Shown: positions 25,686 to 35,294, counted from the first letter of the stretch. The stretch: 64,000 bases of DNA from Aliagarivorans taiwanensis DSM 22990 (GCF_000429505.1 NZ_AUBZ01000007.1:62001-126000), one strand, 5' to 3'. The notes: a model not told the origin generated them from the letters alone. Translations and numbers: made by a program.

Positions 25686-26882
25686 ATGATCAAACTGAAA
25701 GGAATGACCTGGTCCCATGACCGAGGTGTCAAACCCCTTATCGCCGCATCGGCCACCTTTAAACAGCAGCATCCCGATGTGGAGATCAGCTGGGACGCCC
25801 GCTCTTTGGCCGACTTTGAACTGTTCCCACTGGACCAGCTAGCCAGCGAGTACGATTTCATCATGATCGACCACCCACATATCGGTGTCGCCTATGAGCA
25901 AAACTTGCTATTGCCGCTTGAGAATCTGCTACCCGCGGAGTTTATCGAAGACCAAAAACAAAACTCAGTAGGCCAGAGCTTTGCCAGCTACACCTGGGAA
26001 GGCCGCCAACTGGCTTTGCCAGCCGACGCCGCCGCGCAAACCGCCGCCTACCGTAAGGATCTGTTAGACAAATACTCCCTACCGCTGCCGACCACCTGGA
26101 GTGACGTATTAGCGCTGATCGAGGCATTGGCAGCGGAAGGTACGGATGCACCAGTGATTGGCGTGCCGTTCGTGCCAGTACACGCCTACTCTAGCTTCTA
26201 CTCACTGTGCTCGCAGATCTCCGGTGAGGTAGTCTGGAGTGACGGCTCCGATCTCGACCCAGCGGTGGGAGAGCAAGCCCTGAAGCTGCTGATCCAACTT
26301 CTGGATAAGGCCCACCCTGAGTCCTTCGATTGTGACCCAATCAATATGCTGGACAAGATGGGCAGCAGCGACGAAGTGGCCTATATCCCGCTGGTATACG
26401 GCTACTCCAACTATGCCCGCGAAGGCTACCTTGAGCACGTGGCAACCTTTAGCGATATGCCATCTGACACCGGCAAGCCCAGCGGCAGTATGATTGGTGG
26501 GGTTGGCCTGTCGATCTCCTCACAGTGTAAGCACCCGGAGATCGCCGCCAAGTTTGTGCAGATGACCGTGGCTGCCGAGTTCCAGAAAACCCAGTTCTTC
26601 GATGACGCCGGCCAGCCGGGTCACAAGGCAGCCTGGACCGCGCAGCACACCAACGATAACAGCAACGGCTTCTTTATCAACACACTAAAGACCTTGGAGC
26701 TGGGCTCGATGCGCCCACGCTTTAATGGCTACATCGAGTTCCAGGGCCATGCCGGTGAGCTAATCCGTGAGTTTGTGAAAAGCAAACGCAGCGACTATGC
26801 GGCGTTTGTCGCTGAGCTGAATCAGCTGATTAAGAAGGCGCGAGCGGAAGTGGCCGACGCACCAGCGGCAACTATTGCATAG
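25686..26882 (+). CDS. Solute-binding-protein-like (family 1), no signal peptide
   Basis: This 398-aa protein has the fold signature of sugar-type ABC substrate-binding proteins (WSHDRGVKPLIAASATFKQQ, LPTTWSDVLALIEAL, GGVGLSISSQCKHPEIAAKF). It starts MIKLKGMTWSHDRG directly on the mature-type sequence: there is no signal peptide or lipobox, and no upstream in-frame start could add one. No permease or ATPase gene is nearby. It probably stays in the cytoplasm and could sense or sequester a metabolite of the preceding CoA pathway. Ribosome site AGGA is weak. Its binding role is inferred from fold only. Confidence 0.8.
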   Translation: MIKLKGMTWSHDRGVKPLIAASATFKQQHPDVEISWDARSLADFELFPLDQLASEYDFIMIDHPHIGVAYEQNLLLPLENLLPAEFIEDQKQNSVGQSFASYTWEGRQLALPADAAAQTAAYRKDLLDKYSLPLPTTWSDVLALIEALAAEGTDAPVIGVPFVPVHAYSSFYSLCSQISGEVVWSDGSDLDPAVGEQALKLLIQLLDKAHPESFDCDPINMLDKMGSSDEVAYIPLVYGYSNYAREGYLEHVATFSDMPSDTGKPSGSMIGGVGLSISSQCKHPEIAAKFVQMTVAAEFQKTQFFDDAGQPGHKAAWTAQHTNDNSNGFFINTLKTLELGSMRPRFNGYIEFQGHAGELIREFVKSKRSDYAAFVAELNQLIKKARAEVADAPAATIA

Positions 26883-27019
26883 CATAAGTGGATAATTTAT
26901 AGTCATTTCATGAACATAATGATGATCGCATACCAGACACGATTTATATGCCCTCGGGAACCTCAAGGCTCGGGTGGCTTTGTCATATGATGTAAAACGG
27001 TGACAGTGTTGAATGCGGA

Positions 27020-27050
27020 AATCCCCCGGCCTCTTCCCGGGGGATTTTTG
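27020..27050 (+). terminator. Terminator of the CoA-transferase operon
   Basis: A 10-bp stem AATCCCCCGG / CCGGGGGATT with a 7-base loop is followed by a short T run. Confidence 0.85.
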
Positions 27051-27085
27051 TATGTTCCGCTCCATTATCTAAATAGGAGCTAGGT

Positions 27086-27252
27086 ATGCTTAATTTACTC
27101 AATCAAACTCAACTTGTTGCTTCCCTTTCCATCCCCGATCTCAGCGATCCCTTGCAGGCCCCAGAGCATGCGATGGGCCAACTGGCAACGGCCGCCGCCG
27201 AGGCGCTCAAACAGCGATGGCATTGCCCGCTGCATATTCTTCGCGCCAGCCG
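27086..27252 (+). pseudogene. 5' remnant of an unidentified gene
   Basis: A good ribosome site (TAGGAG) and ATG open [20 protein letters not shown], with [18 protein letters not shown] after it. This looks like a genuine N-terminus of a larger protein, possibly related to class II tRNA-synthetase-like proteins, but I cannot name it firmly. After about 55 codons the frame loses its sense and stops at 27295. A deletion has joined it to a fragment of another gene. Confidence 0.55.
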
Positions 27253-27461
27253 TGGTGAAAACGCCGATCTACGAAACCTTTATCGACCCCTCTGAGCTCG
27301 ACCAAGCGCTGCAAGGCTTCGATGGCTTCCACCCCATCGGCCGTATTGGCACCCCAGAGGACGTTGCCAATAGCATCGTGTTCCTTCTGCAAGAGCAGAC
27401 AGGCTGGGTCACCGGGGCGATTTGGGATGTGGATGGTGGCGTGATCGCGGGTAGAAACTAG
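27250..27461 (+). pseudogene. 3' remnant of a short-chain dehydrogenase gene
   Basis: In a different frame from the preceding remnant, about 70 codons encode an SDR C-terminus: [11 protein letters not shown], then [17 protein letters not shown] and [19 protein letters not shown]. The nucleotide-binding half and the active site are missing. It starts in the middle of the other remnant, so the two are the edges of one deletion. Confidence 0.75.
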
Positions 27462-27516
27462 CCCTGCGTAATCTCAGATAAACAGCCTTATCTTCATAGA
27501 GAAAAGATAAGGCTGA

Positions 27517-29451
27517 TTAGCTGCTCTGCACCGTTTTACTCAGCGAAGGGCTGGTAATCACCTCGAAGCGCATATCGTTACGGCCATCGCTTTTCACCTG
27601 ATACATCAGATCATCCGCCTTGGCCAACAGCTCCTGTAGCAGCTGCTCGGCATCTAGCTTGCTCACGCTCTGCTCATCGCATTGGTAGCGGGTTAGGTAG
27701 ATCAAACCAAAGCTGGCGGTCACCTTGATCTCTTCTCCATGCGGGCCGGTCACCGAAATCGCACAGATTGCTTCTTGCAAGCGCTCGCTCAGCACCTTGG
27801 CCTGTTCTGGCTTGGACGCCTGTAGCAGCAAGGCGAACTCTTCACCGCCATAGCGACAGAGCAAGTCGGTTTGTCGGCAGGTCAGCTTGATCGCCTGAGC
27901 AATCGACTTGAGTACCTGATCGCCGGTGGGGTGACCATATTGATCGTTGACCTGTTTAAAGTGGTCGATATCAAACAACAGCAGCGACAAGGGCTGGTGG
28001 TAACGTAGCGAGGTGGACACTTGACGGGTGGCCAGCTCCATAAAGGCGCGCCGGTTTAGCAGCTTGGTGAGGAAGTCTTCCCGGGCCAGTTGCTTGAGCC
28101 GCTGCTCACTGGAGCGCAGCGCCTTGGTACGTTGCTCTACCTCCGCCTCCAGAGAGGCGGTCAGGCGGCGCAAGCGGCGCTGCTGTCGCAGGTCTTTGAG
28201 CAGGTACACCCCGAGTAGGGTGAGCGAGAACAGGCTCAGCCCCCATTGGCCGGTGCGACCAATCCAGGTGATAAAACCATGGGAGCTGAGCATATCCAGC
28301 AGCAAGGAGACAAACAGCACCACAATGCCAAACACCACCAACACCTGCTGGGCACCGCCATCAGGCAGCTTGACCCAACTCAGCCCCGGCTCGGCAGACG
28401 CAGCGCGTGCCGCTCGTAGAGGCTGAACCCAGCTCAAGGCCTTGCGACAACTGGCCACCAACAGCCCCAATACCAGCACGATAAACAGGCCATCGAACAG
28501 CGGGTAGGCGTTAATAAACACGTAGTCGAATACCAAGGTGGCAAATAGCACGCCAGCGGGAAACAGCAGGGAGATCTGAGCAATGCCACGCACTAAGCGG
28601 GAGCGATTGAGCTTCAGCCAAGCCACCACCACCCAAGATAAGAACGCCGGAATCAAGAAGTAGCTGAAGGCCGCGATATAGCGCCACACCAAGGGGGCGT
28701 AGACCACCTCTTGAGCCAGCTCGTTCTCCGCGAACATCATCAACGCCAGGTTGGTAGACAACAAGCCGGCCGATAGCGCCCCGCTGCGCTCTTGTTTGAT
28801 CAAGCCCAGCAGGGTGACCAACAAGCCCACAATGGCAACAACGCCGATAAAGAACTGCCCCCACAGCCCGCGGTGATAGACCTGCGCCAACAAATCGGCC
28901 TTGTTGCCAATCAGCAAGGGACCAGACAAGCCGATCCACGCGTAGTTGGAATACACTCGAAAATACAAGGTGGTGGGCTCAAGCTGATTGACCGGGATAA
29001 GGTGCCAAGGCCAGCCCGCAAAGCGGCTGTTACCCTGCGCATCAAACTCGCCAAACTGGTAGCTTAGCTGGCCCTGCTCATACACTTGAGCGGTCAAATC
29101 AAAGCTGTTGGCAAAGATGTAAGGGTCACGCCAACGGCTGGCAGGCAGCTCCAGACGCAACCACAAGATGGTTTCATCACCCCGCTGAGACAGTGAGCCT
29201 AGGTCGGCAACCGCCGTCCAATGCTCCCCCTCAAAGGCCCAATTGCCGCCACTTCGAGGAATATCTCCCCAGTGATAGGACCAGCCGGATTCGATAAGCT
29301 CCGGCTTGGTGGTTAATCCATGCTTGGCAGAGCTAAAGCTGGAAAGCTCGGAGACAAGGGAGGGAGGCTCTGCTCGAACTGATGCGCAGATCAGTAATAG
29401 CAAACAACAAAAGAATCGCGTTCGAGCGGTCAAGCAGCCTTGGGTGTTCAT
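27517..29451 (-). CDS. Membrane diguanylate cyclase (7TMR-DISM, GGDEF)
   Basis: This 644-aa inner-membrane protein has a signal peptide and a periplasmic beta-rich sensor (7TMR-DISM type, with LWLRLELP and TTLYFRVYSNYAW), then about seven helices, a coiled coil (LEAEVEQRTKALRSSEQRLK) and a GGDEF domain with FDIDHFKQVNDQYGHPTGD and an intact YGGEEFALL. It should make cyclic-di-GMP on sensing a periplasmic signal, perhaps a carbohydrate. ATG 29451 with GGAAG close by is preferred over GTG 29475. A palindrome lies at 29476-29498. Confidence 0.87.
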   Translation of the reverse strand: MNTQGCLTARTRFFCCLLLLICASVRAEPPSLVSELSSFSSAKHGLTTKPELIESGWSYHWGDIPRSGGNWAFEGEHWTAVADLGSLSQRGDETILWLRLELPASRWRDPYIFANSFDLTAQVYEQGQLSYQFGEFDAQGNSRFAGWPWHLIPVNQLEPTTLYFRVYSNYAWIGLSGPLLIGNKADLLAQVYHRGLWGQFFIGVVAIVGLLVTLLGLIKQERSGALSAGLLSTNLALMMFAENELAQEVVYAPLVWRYIAAFSYFLIPAFLSWVVVAWLKLNRSRLVRGIAQISLLFPAGVLFATLVFDYVFINAYPLFDGLFIVLVLGLLVASCRKALSWVQPLRAARAASAEPGLSWVKLPDGGAQQVLVVFGIVVLFVSLLLDMLSSHGFITWIGRTGQWGLSLFSLTLLGVYLLKDLRQQRRLRRLTASLEAEVEQRTKALRSSEQRLKQLAREDFLTKLLNRRAFMELATRQVSTSLRYHQPLSLLLFDIDHFKQVNDQYGHPTGDQVLKSIAQAIKLTCRQTDLLCRYGGEEFALLLQASKPEQAKVLSERLQEAICAISVTGPHGEEIKVTASFGLIYLTRYQCDEQSVSKLDAEQLLQELLAKADDLMYQVKSDGRNDMRFEVITSPSLSKTVQSS

Positions 29452-29475
29452 AGTCTTCCGTGACAAGTAAAGCAC

Positions 29476-29498
29476 ATCGGGAATACGTATTCCCCGAT
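29476..29498. promoter_or_regulatory. Near-perfect palindrome upstream of the GGDEF gene
   Basis: ATCGGGAATAC / GTATTCCCCGAT, differing by one extra C, is centred about 36 bases upstream of the start codon. It could be an operator; the binding protein is unknown. Confidence 0.45.
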
Positions 29499-29540
29499 GC
29501 TAGCAATCGCCCATAACCCGGGCGCAAATCAAAATGTGTT

Positions 29541-29575
29541 ACATCCGAACCACCTCAAGATGCTTGTTCGGGTAT
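29541..29575. repeat. Short remnant of the dispersed repeat (copy D)
   Basis: CCGAACCACCTCAAGATGC followed directly by TTGTTCGGGTATA joins the two ends of the element with the middle missing. The rest of the 29.5-29.8 kb gap holds nothing else but a terminator. Confidence 0.6.
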
Positions 29576-29708
29576 AAAACACAGATTAATTAAAGTAAGA
29601 GACCAGCTTAGTCGAAAAAAGCAACAAACTAAACCATTCGTCAAAATAACGTCAAACGCAGCACACGCAAGCGAAGTGAATACTTGCTTTCAGGCAGGGG
29701 CAGCAATA

Positions 29709-29740
29709 AAAGGCCCGTCTTTTGACGCGGGCCTTTGCGT
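29709..29740 (-). terminator. Terminator of the GDPD gene
   Basis: A 9-bp stem AAAGGCCCG / CGGGCCTTT with a 10-base loop lies downstream of the minus-strand gene that ends at 29791, with a T tract on that strand. Confidence 0.75.
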
Positions 29741-29790
29741 TGGGAGCGTGTAGCTTAGTCGTTACAGTTATTGCAGCTACATGCTGGCGG

Positions 29791-31101
29791 CTATAAGCTC
29801 GCGGGTAGCCGCATGCAGCTCGCGTAGTAGGTGGTGGTGGCGGGCCAATCGGAGAACACGCCCAGTACGCCAACATCTTTGGCCAACACATCGAGTAAGG
29901 CAAAGACATCGCCGTCGTTGTTGGTGATGTTACCAATGGTTTGATAATACCAACCACCGTTTTGCTCCGGCCCGCCGTCAGACAGACGGCCTGAGCGCTC
30001 CAAGGTCCAAGTGATGATGTCCAAGCCGGCTTCGCGCGCTGCAGTAGCATAGACCGACGGCACGATCGCATCGCCCTCTTCAGCAACCAGTACCCACAGC
30101 GGCGGTGCGATGATCTTCACGCCATCGGCCACCAGCTGATCCATGCTTGGAGTCCAGCTTGATGAATCACTGGGGTCAAATGCCGGATCGCTGTAGCGAC
30201 CATCCAGATACACCGCTTGATTGCCAAACTCCGGCTCGGCACCAATCCAATATTGGACATCGCTCAGATTGAACGATTGGACGTAGACATCTTCGGCCGG
30301 CACACCAGCGGCCTTGAGTTCATCAATCAGTTTCTGTGCGTAATCTTCTTGGGTAAAGCCATTAAATGGCATGGTGGCACTGGGCGATTTCAGCTCCGGG
30401 GTCATCTTAACGCCCAGAGTTTTAAATAGCTCGACGCTCTCTGCGTGGGTCATCAGGGTACCGTTTGAGGCGTACAGGTCGGTACGGTAGTCAGCAGTGC
30501 CATCCATGTACTCTTCGATGGTCGTGCCCATTGGATTGGCGGCATCCATCTTACCTTGCAGGGTACGGAACTCCGCCAGGGTGATGTCTGAGGTGCAGCA
30601 CTGAACCTGAGCCGGAGTGCCGCTATCAGGGTCGGCTGGGGTAAACGGCACGGAGCACTTCGCCGCCAGCTCAGGGATCGCCAGGATATTGGTGGTGGTA
30701 TGCAGATCGCACTGCGAGTGGCGACATACCAGCTCCTGATCGCTGGTAAAGGTCACATCGCACTCTAGGATCCCCGCGCCCATACGCGCCGCGGCTTCAT
30801 AGGATTCGCGGGTATGCTCCGGGAACTGCAGCGGCGCACCACGGTGGCCAATGGAAAAGTCTGTTTTGTAGAACGGGCCGTCGGCGCAGGCGGCGAGCTG
30901 ATCTTTCAGTGCGCCTTCATCCATGTCGTCGACTAAGTAATAAGGACGAGGGCCAAGCTCAACGTTAAAGGCAGCACCGGCAGGCACTTGCACGATCACC
31001 GGCGTTTCAACGGTTTCAATCCGGGTCTCGGTATCATCATCACAAGCGGCCAACAGCAGTAGCGCAGCAGCGCCACCGACAAGCATACGAGGGGTCTTCA
31101 T
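29791..31101 (-). CDS. Glycerophosphodiester phosphodiesterase lipoprotein
   Basis: This 436-aa lipoprotein has the lipidation Cys at residue 20 (LLLLAAC), followed by an acidic linker. The GDPD barrel begins with the catalytic SIGHRGAP, then [20 protein letters not shown], with metal ligands in ECDV and the second catalytic His in VCRHS. ELKSP and a late WTLERSG close the barrel. It probably releases glycerol-3-phosphate from phospholipid head groups in the envelope. Insertions with extra Cys pairs ([16 protein letters not shown]) are typical of marine homologues. AAGGAAT precedes the ATG. Confidence 0.9.
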   Translation of the reverse strand: MKTPRMLVGGAAALLLLAACDDDTETRIETVETPVIVQVPAGAAFNVELGPRPYYLVDDMDEGALKDQLAACADGPFYKTDFSIGHRGAPLQFPEHTRESYEAAARMGAGILECDVTFTSDQELVCRHSQCDLHTTTNILAIPELAAKCSVPFTPADPDSGTPAQVQCCTSDITLAEFRTLQGKMDAANPMGTTIEEYMDGTADYRTDLYASNGTLMTHAESVELFKTLGVKMTPELKSPSATMPFNGFTQEDYAQKLIDELKAAGVPAEDVYVQSFNLSDVQYWIGAEPEFGNQAVYLDGRYSDPAFDPSDSSSWTPSMDQLVADGVKIIAPPLWVLVAEEGDAIVPSVYATAAREAGLDIITWTLERSGRLSDGGPEQNGGWYYQTIGNITNNDGDVFALLDVLAKDVGVLGVFSDWPATTTYYASCMRLPASL

Positions 31102-31292
31102 TGGAGCATTCCTTTGCTTAGTTATGGATGCTCCAATCTATGAGGCGAAAATGACAAATAAAGGTAACTTACATGTCCAAATAGTGACGTTTAGACTAAC
31201 TATTCTAAGTTTAACATCTGATAAAAAAGCCAATAAAAGCCTCGACTTATAACTTGTCTAATTGCTCGGGAATAAGCTCTTAGGCTTATCCC

Positions 31293-33470
31293 CTACTTAA
31301 TCAGTGGGATCACAACTTGCACCACTACGCCGGAACCATCTTGACGATTAAAGGCGCTGATCTCACCGCTGTGAAACTGACAGATCAAGCGGGCGATATA
31401 CAGCCCTAAGCCCAAGTGTGGCTTGTCTTTTTTAGCCTCGTCACGTACCGATACCATCGACTCGAAGATCTGCTGATTCATCTCATCAGGTAATAGTGGC
31501 CCATCATTGCTGACCTGCAAGATGGCGCGGTTCTCCTGCTGGGCCAACGAGACCTGAATAACGCTCTCGGGCAGGGCAAACTCGCGGGCATTATCCACCA
31601 ACTTGTCTAGTAGCTGAGCGATGTGCTCGGGCACCCCATACAGGCTGAGCGATTCGCCGCACTCGGCTGCGATAAACTCAAACGCCTGCTCGGGGTAGGT
31701 TAACTGATAGCCCTGCACGCAGCCGCCCACCACTTGCTCTAGCGGGAACACGCAACACTCGGCCTGCGACAGGCTCTGCTCTAGTCGCGTCGCCTCGCTC
31801 ATATTATTTAGGATCAGGCTTAAGCGGCTGGCCCCTTCTTGTGCTCGCGCCACATATTTTTGCTGGTGCTCGGCCAAGGGCTGCAGCTCCAAGTGCTCCA
31901 GCGAGCTGCGAACCACCGCCACCGGTGTGCGTAACTCGTGGGAAAGCCGCGATGACATCTTCTCCAGATAGCCGGTGTACTGTCCAAGCCTTGATACCAT
32001 ATCGGCAAAGCTGCGCGACAGGTCGCCAATCTCATCGGCATTGTTGGAGGGGGTAATCGCACCGGTCACCCGCCCTTGTGGGTCAATCGCCTGCTCGGCT
32101 TGATTGCGCAGCTTGCGGATCCGCGAGGCGATCCCCGAGGCAAAGATAAACAGACTTAGGGTGCCCAAGGCCATCACCGTTAGCATCAGGGTAAACAGCT
32201 TTTCCAGAGCCCGATTACGAATCGAGCGAATGCCGTTGGTGGTCTCTTCAGCCACCACCACCCCCATCACCTTGCCGTCGATCCAGATCGGGCTGGCCGC
32301 CGAGAGCACCACCGCTGCACCCTCTGGGGTTAAGCGTCGACTGGAGCTGTGCTCGCCATTCAAGGCCCCTTGGATATGGGTGCCACCGACCTCGGTGGAG
32401 TCTTCGAGAGAGTCGATAAAATCCTTGGGCGGGCGCTCCAACACGGTGTAGTAGAGCGGGTTGAGATAGTCGCGCTGCAGCACGCTCCACCAATCATTGC
32501 CTTGCAGCTCATCTTCCGGACGCGACCAGATCCCTTGTGAGTCGCGGATATCGCCAGATTTCGCCAATACCCGGCCATGCCGGTCCAATACAAAGATACG
32601 TGCGGTGTTGTAGCTCATGCCGCGGATGATCTCTTCAATCTCCGGCGAGGGCACCAACACCGTACCCAGCGCATCCACCGATTTGATCGATGATGTGCCC
32701 ACCACCTGCGCCAGATGCCGCTGCGGGGTGCGCTGAAAAGCGTGATAGGCAAAGCTGAGCTTGGAGCCTAGCAGATTCACCGGGATGCGCAGCTCCAACT
32801 GGTAACCGCCCACCTTGCTGCGCCACTGGCCCTGAATGGCCAACTCCGCGTCGGCTGGCAAGGCCGGATCATCGGGCAAGGCGAAGCCATTCACCCAGCC
32901 ATCGGCAAAGGCGGCAACGGCATAGCGGCGCAGCTGCCCTTGTGGGTCGACCGTGGCGATCATCAGATGATCGTTGTTTTGCACACTCAGGCTGCTGCGG
33001 CTGCGGTACACCAAGTCAGGATCGTTGATATCAAAGAAGGCATACAGATAGCCCTCATACTTACCCACCATATGGGTAAAGCTCACCTGAGATTTAGCGG
33101 TGGGAGAGCGAAACAGGTTGTGCTGGCCGCCATAGTGTAGCCAGCGGTGTTTGTAGGGCTGCCAGTCACCAAGCTTGCCATCGAGCTTGATGGGCGCGGT
33201 GAGCGGATAGGCGTAGAGATCGCGCCCCTCTTGCAGTTGATTAAGATAGCTGGCTTGCAGATCAAACAGCTTGGGCCGCTCATGCAAGGCGGTCGCCAGT
33301 GCCTGCGTGGTCCCTTCCAAGGTCTTCTCTTGGCCCAAGCGCAGGTACTTTTCCATCTCCCAAACAAACTCGTAGGCCAGATAGGGCAGGCACAGCAAGA
33401 ATAGCGATAACAGGGTGACTTTATGGCGCAGCTTAAAACGAAAGCCCTTGGTGTTAGCTCGACTAAACAT
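31293..33470 (-). CDS. pdsS: Dedicated-sortase-system sensor histidine kinase PdsS
   Basis: This 725-aa membrane kinase has one helix near residues 18-35, a large periplasmic part that starts with a CBM9-like segment (IKLDGKLGDWQPYKHRW), a second helix near residue 435, a HAMP domain, the phospho-acceptor His in SHELRTPVAVVRSSLEHL, and an ATPase domain (VDNAREFA, HLGLGLYIARLI). The family is the histidine kinase of the proteobacterial dedicated sortase system. ATG 33470 lies eight bases after the pdsR stop. Its cognate sortase and target are missing from this locus. Confidence 0.88.
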   Translation of the reverse strand: MFSRANTKGFRFKLRHKVTLLSLFLLCLPYLAYEFVWEMEKYLRLGQEKTLEGTTQALATALHERPKLFDLQASYLNQLQEGRDLYAYPLTAPIKLDGKLGDWQPYKHRWLHYGGQHNLFRSPTAKSQVSFTHMVGKYEGYLYAFFDINDPDLVYRSRSSLSVQNNDHLMIATVDPQGQLRRYAVAAFADGWVNGFALPDDPALPADAELAIQGQWRSKVGGYQLELRIPVNLLGSKLSFAYHAFQRTPQRHLAQVVGTSSIKSVDALGTVLVPSPEIEEIIRGMSYNTARIFVLDRHGRVLAKSGDIRDSQGIWSRPEDELQGNDWWSVLQRDYLNPLYYTVLERPPKDFIDSLEDSTEVGGTHIQGALNGEHSSSRRLTPEGAAVVLSAASPIWIDGKVMGVVVAEETTNGIRSIRNRALEKLFTLMLTVMALGTLSLFIFASGIASRIRKLRNQAEQAIDPQGRVTGAITPSNNADEIGDLSRSFADMVSRLGQYTGYLEKMSSRLSHELRTPVAVVRSSLEHLELQPLAEHQQKYVARAQEGASRLSLILNNMSEATRLEQSLSQAECCVFPLEQVVGGCVQGYQLTYPEQAFEFIAAECGESLSLYGVPEHIAQLLDKLVDNAREFALPESVIQVSLAQQENRAILQVSNDGPLLPDEMNQQIFESMVSVRDEAKKDKPHLGLGLYIARLICQFHSGEISAFNRQDGSGVVVQVVIPLIK

Positions 33471-33478
33471 GCGACAAA

Positions 33479-34171
33479 CTAGCCCTGCGCATCCCAGCGA
33501 TAGCCCATCCCATAGACGGTATCGATGCAATCAAAGGCCGTGTCCAGCGCAATAAACTTCTTGCGGATCCGCTTGATATGCGAGGTGATGGTGCTGTCAT
33601 CAACAAAGATCTTGGCCTCCTGCATCAGCTCCTGACGCGAGCGCACATGGCCGGGGTGCTTGGCCAGCAAGTGCACCATCCAAAACTCGGTCACGGTCAG
33701 CGCCACCAGCTGACCATTCCAGCTCACCTGCATACGGTTGATATCGATATGCAGCGGACCATATTCAAGCTCTTGCTGCTCATCGGGCGCTTGCGCCTGC
33801 AGTTCACTGCGGCGAAACAGCGCCGCCAGTCGCGCCAGCAAATGGGGGAAGCTAACATCTTTGGTGAGGTAATCATCGGCGCCCAAGCGCAGCCCACAGA
33901 CGGTATCGAAATCGCTGTCGCGGGCGGTCAGGAAGATAATCGGCACAGTCTGCGACATCGCCCGCAGGCTCTGGCAGAGCGAAAAGCCACCGTCTATTTC
34001 ATCGTTCAGGCCAATATCGAGGATCGCCAAATCGGGCAGGCGGGTGCGAAAGGCCTGCAAGGCAGATTCGCGGTCGGCATAGGCCTGCACGCTATAGCCT
34101 TGCTGCTGCAGGACTTCCTTGTAGTTCTCGCGAATGGCGGCTTCATCTTCAACTAGGGCAATGCGTTTCAT
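33479..34171 (-). CDS. pdsR: Dedicated-sortase-system response regulator PdsR
   Basis: This 230-aa OmpR-type regulator has a receiver domain (KRIALVEDEAAIRENYKE, phospho-Asp in LAILDIGL, then FLTARDSDFDTVCGLRLGAD) and a C-terminal winged helix ending DTVYGMGYRW. It matches the response regulator of the dedicated sortase system. ATG 34171 fits the family N-terminus; GTG 34186 is an alternative. It is encoded directly upstream of pdsS and divergent from pdsO, which it probably controls. Confidence 0.9.
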   Translation of the reverse strand: MKRIALVEDEAAIRENYKEVLQQQGYSVQAYADRESALQAFRTRLPDLAILDIGLNDEIDGGFSLCQSLRAMSQTVPIIFLTARDSDFDTVCGLRLGADDYLTKDVSFPHLLARLAALFRRSELQAQAPDEQQELEYGPLHIDINRMQVSWNGQLVALTVTEFWMVHLLAKHPGHVRSRQELMQEAKIFVDDSTITSHIKRIRKKFIALDTAFDCIDTVYGMGYRWDAQG

Positions 34172-34407
34172 GCTGTATCTATACACGTTCGTTAAATATC
34201 TGACTTAGCACGACTATACACCAATCCACCGGCAAAAAATCGCGGCCACAGCAATTGCCAGATTGTTGCCACAATTGACCGCTAACTTGCCCGATTTGCT
34301 CCCCTTGATGGCCATTTCGCTGCGGTTTAATGAACTCATCGACACGGCGCAACGCAGCAAAGCGCCTCACTACTGCAAGCAACAAGTTACGTATCAAGGG
34401 GATTACC

Positions 34408-35205
34408 ATGAACACTCAAGCACAAACCAAGTCTTCACTTGCCAGCCGCAACCCAGCCATTTTGAGCCTGCTACTGGTGACCAGCCTAGCCTTTAGCCAG
34501 CCTACTCTGGCTGCAGAGGATAGTGGCGATGAACACACTCGCTCAGCCAAACCCGAGCTGATTGGTATGGGCTCTGGCGCAGTTATCGGTGCCATCGTTG
34601 GCGGCCCAGTAGGCGCCTTTATTGGTGGCTTCACCGGCACCTTTATCGGTAAGTCGGTGAACGATGAAGACCAACTGGCCCAGCAAAACGACCAGCTTCA
34701 AAGCCAGACAGAACAGCTAGAGCAACAACAGCTAGCGCTCAATGAGCAACGCCAAGGCTATCAATCGCTAATGGATCAGCATCAGCAGCTGGAACATCAA
34801 CTTTTGAGCTTCCAACAAGCTCAACAAGACAAGCTGGATGAGCTGGCCATCGGGATGAATGTGCACTTTAAGACTGGCTCGTCGGAGATTGAGCCGCACT
34901 TCCAAAAACAGTTGGATGATGTGGTCTACGCCATGAACATCGCCGATGAGTTGCAACTAGACCTAAGCGGCTATGCCGACCGCCGCGGCGACAGCGAGTT
35001 CAACCGCGCCCTTTCCGAGCAGCGTTTAATTGCAGTGCGTCAATACCTTACCGAGCGCGGTATCCACCCTACCCGCTTGCACGGCAAAGCCTTCGGCGAC
35101 AGCCAGCCGCTGGCCCAACAAGAGAGCTTGGAAGATAACTTCTTTGACCGCCGCGTCACCTTGAAGCTGCAGGCACCACAAGACGGCATGACCGCCAAGT
35201 TCTAG
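34408..35205 (+). CDS. pdsO: Sortase-associated OmpA-like protein PdsO
   Basis: This 265-aa envelope protein has a signal peptide of about 35 residues, a glycine-zipper segment (GMGSGAVIGAIVGGPVGAF), a Gln-rich coiled coil of about residues 85-140 and a C-terminal OmpA domain (FKTGSSEIEPHFQKQLDDV, LSGYADRRGDSEFNRALSEQ) that binds peptidoglycan. It matches the OmpA-family member of the dedicated sortase system. ATG 34408 has AAGGGG upstream. It is divergent from pdsRS and followed by a terminator; no sortase gene follows. Confidence 0.88.
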   Translation: MNTQAQTKSSLASRNPAILSLLLVTSLAFSQPTLAAEDSGDEHTRSAKPELIGMGSGAVIGAIVGGPVGAFIGGFTGTFIGKSVNDEDQLAQQNDQLQSQTEQLEQQQLALNEQRQGYQSLMDQHQQLEHQLLSFQQAQQDKLDELAIGMNVHFKTGSSEIEPHFQKQLDDVVYAMNIADELQLDLSGYADRRGDSEFNRALSEQRLIAVRQYLTERGIHPTRLHGKAFGDSQPLAQQESLEDNFFDRRVTLKLQAPQDGMTAKF

Positions 35206-35266
35206 CCCCATCGGCAGCCAGTATTGTTTTAGCGAGCGACATCATCCCTACAGGGAAGTAGGATTT

Positions 35267-35294
35267 GCCACCCAGATTTTGGGTGGCTTTTTTG
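35267..35294 (+). terminator. Terminator of pdsO
   Basis: A 7-bp stem GCCACCC / GGGTGGC is followed by a run of T. Confidence 0.85.
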
